15,667 nucleotides of DNA from JAIEPT01 sp038217425. Lineage in GTDB: Bacteria > Planctomycetota > Planctomycetia > Gemmatales > Gemmataceae. Location of the stretch: positions 1 through 15,667 of the forward strand of contig JBBQPM010000166.1 of the NCBI GenBank assembly GCA_038217425.1. The letters run 5' to 3'. The notes beneath the pieces are model-generated. The model did not search any database, was not told the origin of the DNA, and was given only the letters and a program-made list of their open reading frames with translations. A program made the translations under genes and the position numbers. Positions 13,389 to 15,667 of the stretch are shown here, in pieces. Every line of letters begins with the position of its first letter. Within the stretch, counting starts at the first letter, position 1.

Positions 13389-14783
13389 TCATTTTTCGCC
13401 GAGACAGACGATCGCGGTCACGTTGGACGAACCGGCCGCTTCGAGATTGCAGGTCGCCAAGTACAATCGGCCGGCAACGACGACCGGGCCGCCGTAACTC
13501 ATGCTCGGAGCCTGAATCTCCGGGTGCGTCGCCAGGTCGAGCTTCCACTTCTCCTCGCCCGACTTCAGGTCGATGGCGTGCAGCACACCCTTCAAGTCAC
13601 TGGCGTAGACGAGGTTGCCGGCGATGGCGACGGGAGCGAACATCGGCGCCTTGGCGTCGTAGATCCAGCGGCGCTCGCCCGAGTCGATCTCGAAGGCGCG
13701 GACCTTGCCGTCGCTGGCAGTCACTACCGCGGCGCCGTCGGCGAGCGCGGCGCAGCTCACCACGCCGCCGGTCACGTCCTTGGTCCATTTCACTTTGCCG
13801 TCGGCGAGATTGAGCGCAGTCACGAAGCCCTTGGCGCCTTTCAAATTGTTGGGCGTGTAGCCGATGCTGCTGCCGGCAACGATCACGGTTTGATCGACCA
13901 CGCTCGGCCCGCCCCACGGGTTCAGCTTGACCGGCGTGCGCCAGAGGACGGCGCCGGTCTTGGCGTCGAGGCAGAAGACCGCCCGGTCGCCGACCTTTTC
14001 CTTGTCCAGGAACGCGGAGGCGACCAGTACCTTGTCGCCGACCACGCTCACCGGGGCGTCGACGTGCCATTTCTCCTGGCCCTGTTGCCAAAGGAGTTTC
14101 GGCTTGGCCTTGGGGAGTTGATCTTCGCTGGGGGGGAGGGCGAAGTCGTCGGTCTTCTTGTCCTTCTCGTACTTGGCGACGAGTTCCTTCCACTTGGCGA
14201 CCTGGTTTTTAACGAGGGTGGGGACGTCCTCCTCTTTGCCGTCCAGGGTCGCCTTGGCCGCGTCGACGCAGAGCACGCCCGCGGCGCCGCCGCCCATGTA
14301 GACTTTGCCGCCGACGATGGCGGGGGAACCTTCCAGATGAACGAGTTCGCCGGGTACCTGGATTTGCCAGGCGGGGAGTCCCGTTTCGACGTCGAGACAG
14401 TGGAGCGTGGCGCCGTTAGTCTGGTGCATGCCGTCGCCGAAGATGACGGTGGAGCCGAAGATGCCCGGCGAACTTACCGACGGCAGTTTCAAGTAGGGCG
14501 TAGTCTTAATCCAGAGGGTTCGGCTCGCAGGCTTGGGGTCGGCGGCGAAGGCGGAAAAGTTGCCGATGTTGAAGGCGCCGAGACTGGAGAGGAAGAGTCG
14601 AGGGCCGGCGACGACGGGCGAGGCGATGTAGTGGTCCTTCGATTTTTGCACCCAGAGGATCTTGGGCGTTTGCGGCCCGGCCTGGCCGTCGGACGCGGTG
14701 CGCTGCGGATTGTAGCGGTAGGTAGACATATCCTGCGCGTGCAACGAAATCGGCAAAAGCAGCAGCCAGGGCAAACATCGCAT
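13389..14783 (-). CDS. Exported PQQ-like beta-propeller repeat protein
   Basis: 464 residues from ATG 14783, chosen because MRCLPWLLLLPISLHAQ is a Sec signal peptide; the open frame upstream to 14894 is repeat-A sequence. Tryptophan-docking motifs recur along the chain (VETGLPAWQ, AKTGAVLWR, ADGKVKWTK, DSGERRWIY, KSGEEKWKL), typical of PQQ/BamB-type propellers. A charged Lys-rich insertion (about 215-265) interrupts two blades. There is no catalytic domain, so it is more likely a periplasmic binding or scaffold protein than a dehydrogenase. No Shine-Dalgarno is visible before the ATG. It follows the FG-GAP gene and precedes YdjY, an exported-protein cluster. Confidence 0.9.
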   Translation of the reverse strand: MRCLPWLLLLPISLHAQDMSTYRYNPQRTASDGQAGPQTPKILWVQKSKDHYIASPVVAGPRLFLSSLGAFNIGNFSAFAADPKPASRTLWIKTTPYLKLPSVSSPGIFGSTVIFGDGMHQTNGATLHCLDVETGLPAWQIQVPGELVHLEGSPAIVGGKVYMGGGAAGVLCVDAAKATLDGKEEDVPTLVKNQVAKWKELVAKYEKDKKTDDFALPPSEDQLPKAKPKLLWQQGQEKWHVDAPVSVVGDKVLVASAFLDKEKVGDRAVFCLDAKTGAVLWRTPVKLNPWGGPSVVDQTVIVAGSSIGYTPNNLKGAKGFVTALNLADGKVKWTKDVTGGVVSCAALADGAAVVTASDGKVRAFEIDSGERRWIYDAKAPMFAPVAIAGNLVYASDLKGVLHAIDLKSGEEKWKLDLATHPEIQAPSMSYGGPVVVAGRLYLATCNLEAAGSSNVTAIVCLGEK

Positions 14784-14796
14784 GAGACACCAAAGT

Positions 14797-14886
14797 AAGC
14801 CCCGGGGTGAGGTACTCCGAACCCCGGGGATGTCGTTATTGCAAAGCGTGAATCCCCGGGGTTCGGAGTACCTCGCCCCGGGGCTT
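14797..14886. repeat. Inverted repeat family A, copy 3 (90 bp)
   Basis: Arms 14797-14831 and 14852-14886 (35 bp each) are complementary with one T:G difference, and the loop is 20 bases. Ends AAGCCCCGGGG / CCCCGGGGCTT. Each arm is itself a 9-bp palindrome (CCCCGGGGT / ACCCCGGGG). It begins 4 bases past the FG-GAP gene stop and ends 13 bases before the PQQ-like start. Confidence 0.95.
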
Positions 14887-14890
14887 GTGA

Positions 14891-15667
14891 TCAATTCTCG
14901 TCGATGGTCAAGCGCACCGGGCTGGGGCCGACCTGGAGGGATTTCATACGCGTGAGGCCGCTGGTGTAACGGACCTGAACCTGGTAGGCGCCGGGCTCGA
15001 GAGCGAAGCGCGGGAAGGGGGATTGCTGCCCGCCGCGGCCGTCGCCGCCGGAGATTTCGTAGCCTGCGAGCAGATTGCCGCCGGCGTCCAGCACGCGGAT
15101 CGTCGAGCCGACGGTGCTCTGCTTGCCGGCCAGTTTCATGGTCACGGGGACGCGTTTGGTTTCGCCGTTGGGGTTGCCCAGGAGGATGACCGATTCTTGG
15201 CCTTCGTTGTTGAAGATGACGTCGAGGGCGCCGTCGGCGTTCAGGTCGACGAGGGCGACGGCCTGGGTGTTGAAGATTTTCTGATCGAGCCCGAGTTTGT
15301 CGCTAATGTCTTCGAAGCTGCCGTTGCCCTGGTTGCGGAAGACGCGATTGTGGCCCTTGAGGCAGCCGACGACGAGGTCGAGTTTGCCGTCGTTATCGAG
15401 ATCGCCCCAGGCGGCGCTGGTCGCCCAGCCGGTGAACTTGGCGAGGTCGCCGGCGCGTTCGGTGACGTCGACGAACTTGCCGCCGTGATTTTCCAGGAGC
15501 CGGCAGCCTCCTTTGAACGGAAGGCAAATGTCGATGCGGCCGTCGCCGTTACAGTCGCCCAGGGCCGGATTGATTTTGTGTTTGAAGTCGAAAGTGCTGA
15601 GCGAGGACATCTCTCCTTGCTGGTTGAGCATGACGTGCGTCTTGTCGGCGCCGAGCAGGAAGTGCGT
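14891..15667 (-). CDS. FG-GAP/VCBS repeat protein with C-terminal ASPIC/UnbV domain, 5'-truncated
   Basis: The frame is open to the right edge (THFLLGADKTHV precedes the first Met at 15631), so 258 C-terminal residues of a longer protein are visible. Three calcium-loop motifs of FG-GAP/VCBS propeller blades are seen: DCNGDGRIDI, DLDNDGKLDL and DLNADGALDV. The last 90 residues fit the ASPIC/UnbV domain, with STVGSTIRVLDAGG, a GxGxGGQQS turn, FALEPGAYQVQVRYTSG and LTIDE at the end. Such proteins are exported and probably bind calcium at the surface or in the periplasm; the family is expanded in Planctomycetota. It is first in the visible minus-strand run and is followed by family A copy 3. Confidence 0.88.
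   Translation of the reverse strand, partial: THFLLGADKTHVMLNQQGEMSSLSTFDFKHKINPALGDCNGDGRIDICLPFKGGCRLLENHGGKFVDVTERAGDLAKFTGWATSAAWGDLDNDGKLDLVVGCLKGHNRVFRNQGNGSFEDISDKLGLDQKIFNTQAVALVDLNADGALDVIFNNEGQESVILLGNPNGETKRVPVTMKLAGKQSTVGSTIRVLDAGGNLLAGYEISGGDGRGGQQSPFPRFALEPGAYQVQVRYTSGLTRMKSLQVGPSPVRLTIDEN

Noticed and set aside
13323..14798. 491-codon open frame on the + strand
   Set aside because: Antisense to the PQQ-like gene, with no recognisable motif; the minus-strand protein has a signal peptide and repeated blade motifs.
1..15667. Insertion sequence, prophage or tRNA gene
   Set aside because: No transposase, integrase, phage structural gene or cloverleaf tRNA pattern was seen on either strand.

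Overview
The window is high-GC, gene-dense bacterial DNA that most likely comes from a member of the phylum Planctomycetota. The evidence is a Tat-exported DUF1501 protein, a secreted YdjY-domain protein, a PQQ-type beta-propeller, an FG-GAP/ASPIC-UnbV protein and abundant inverted repeats between genes. No rRNA or tRNA is present, so the lineage call rests on gene content alone.

Left region (1-6404, + strand): the end of a Tad (tight adherence/Flp pilus) locus. In order it holds an unrecognised 5'-truncated gene, a TadG-like membrane protein, a CpaE-like ATPase with a degraded P-loop, the secretion ATPase CpaF/TadA, and the inner-membrane platform proteins TadB and TadC. Genes overlap or are separated by a few bases, except cpaE-cpaF, where a long inverted repeat supplies the cpaE stop codon. 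The products would form the motor and inner-membrane base of a pilus machine; pilin, prepilin peptidase and secretin genes are not in the window.

Middle region (6405-8791): a convergent intergenic three-way-junction repeat, a single-domain receiver-like protein (-), a small + strand ORF that looks like the N-terminal fragment of a larger family, and a complete DUF1501 exported protein (+).

Right region (8792-15667, all - strand). Read in transcription direction it holds: an FG-GAP/ASPIC protein (truncated by the window edge), a PQQ-like beta-propeller, a YdjY-domain protein, a small secreted protein, a YraN/UPF0102 nuclease-like protein, a PlsC-type acyltransferase, a small SWIM zinc-finger protein, a DUF790/Bax1-like nuclease and a divergent J-domain-like protein. 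The first four are exported. The last five are probably cytoplasmic or inner-membrane, and several concern nucleic acids.

The most distinctive structure is not a gene. Seven long inverted repeats from three sequence families (A at 3020, 12555 and 14797; B at 6430 and 13330; C at 8661 and 10543) occupy all seven gaps wider than about 50 bp that lie downstream of a stop codon. Families share AGCC...GGCT ends, their arms co-vary, and one copy has another repeat nested in it. The other system worth a second look is the DUF790 nuclease/J-like pair beside a SWIM protein, with no XPB helicase in view. No gene-free stretch longer than 300 bases exists.
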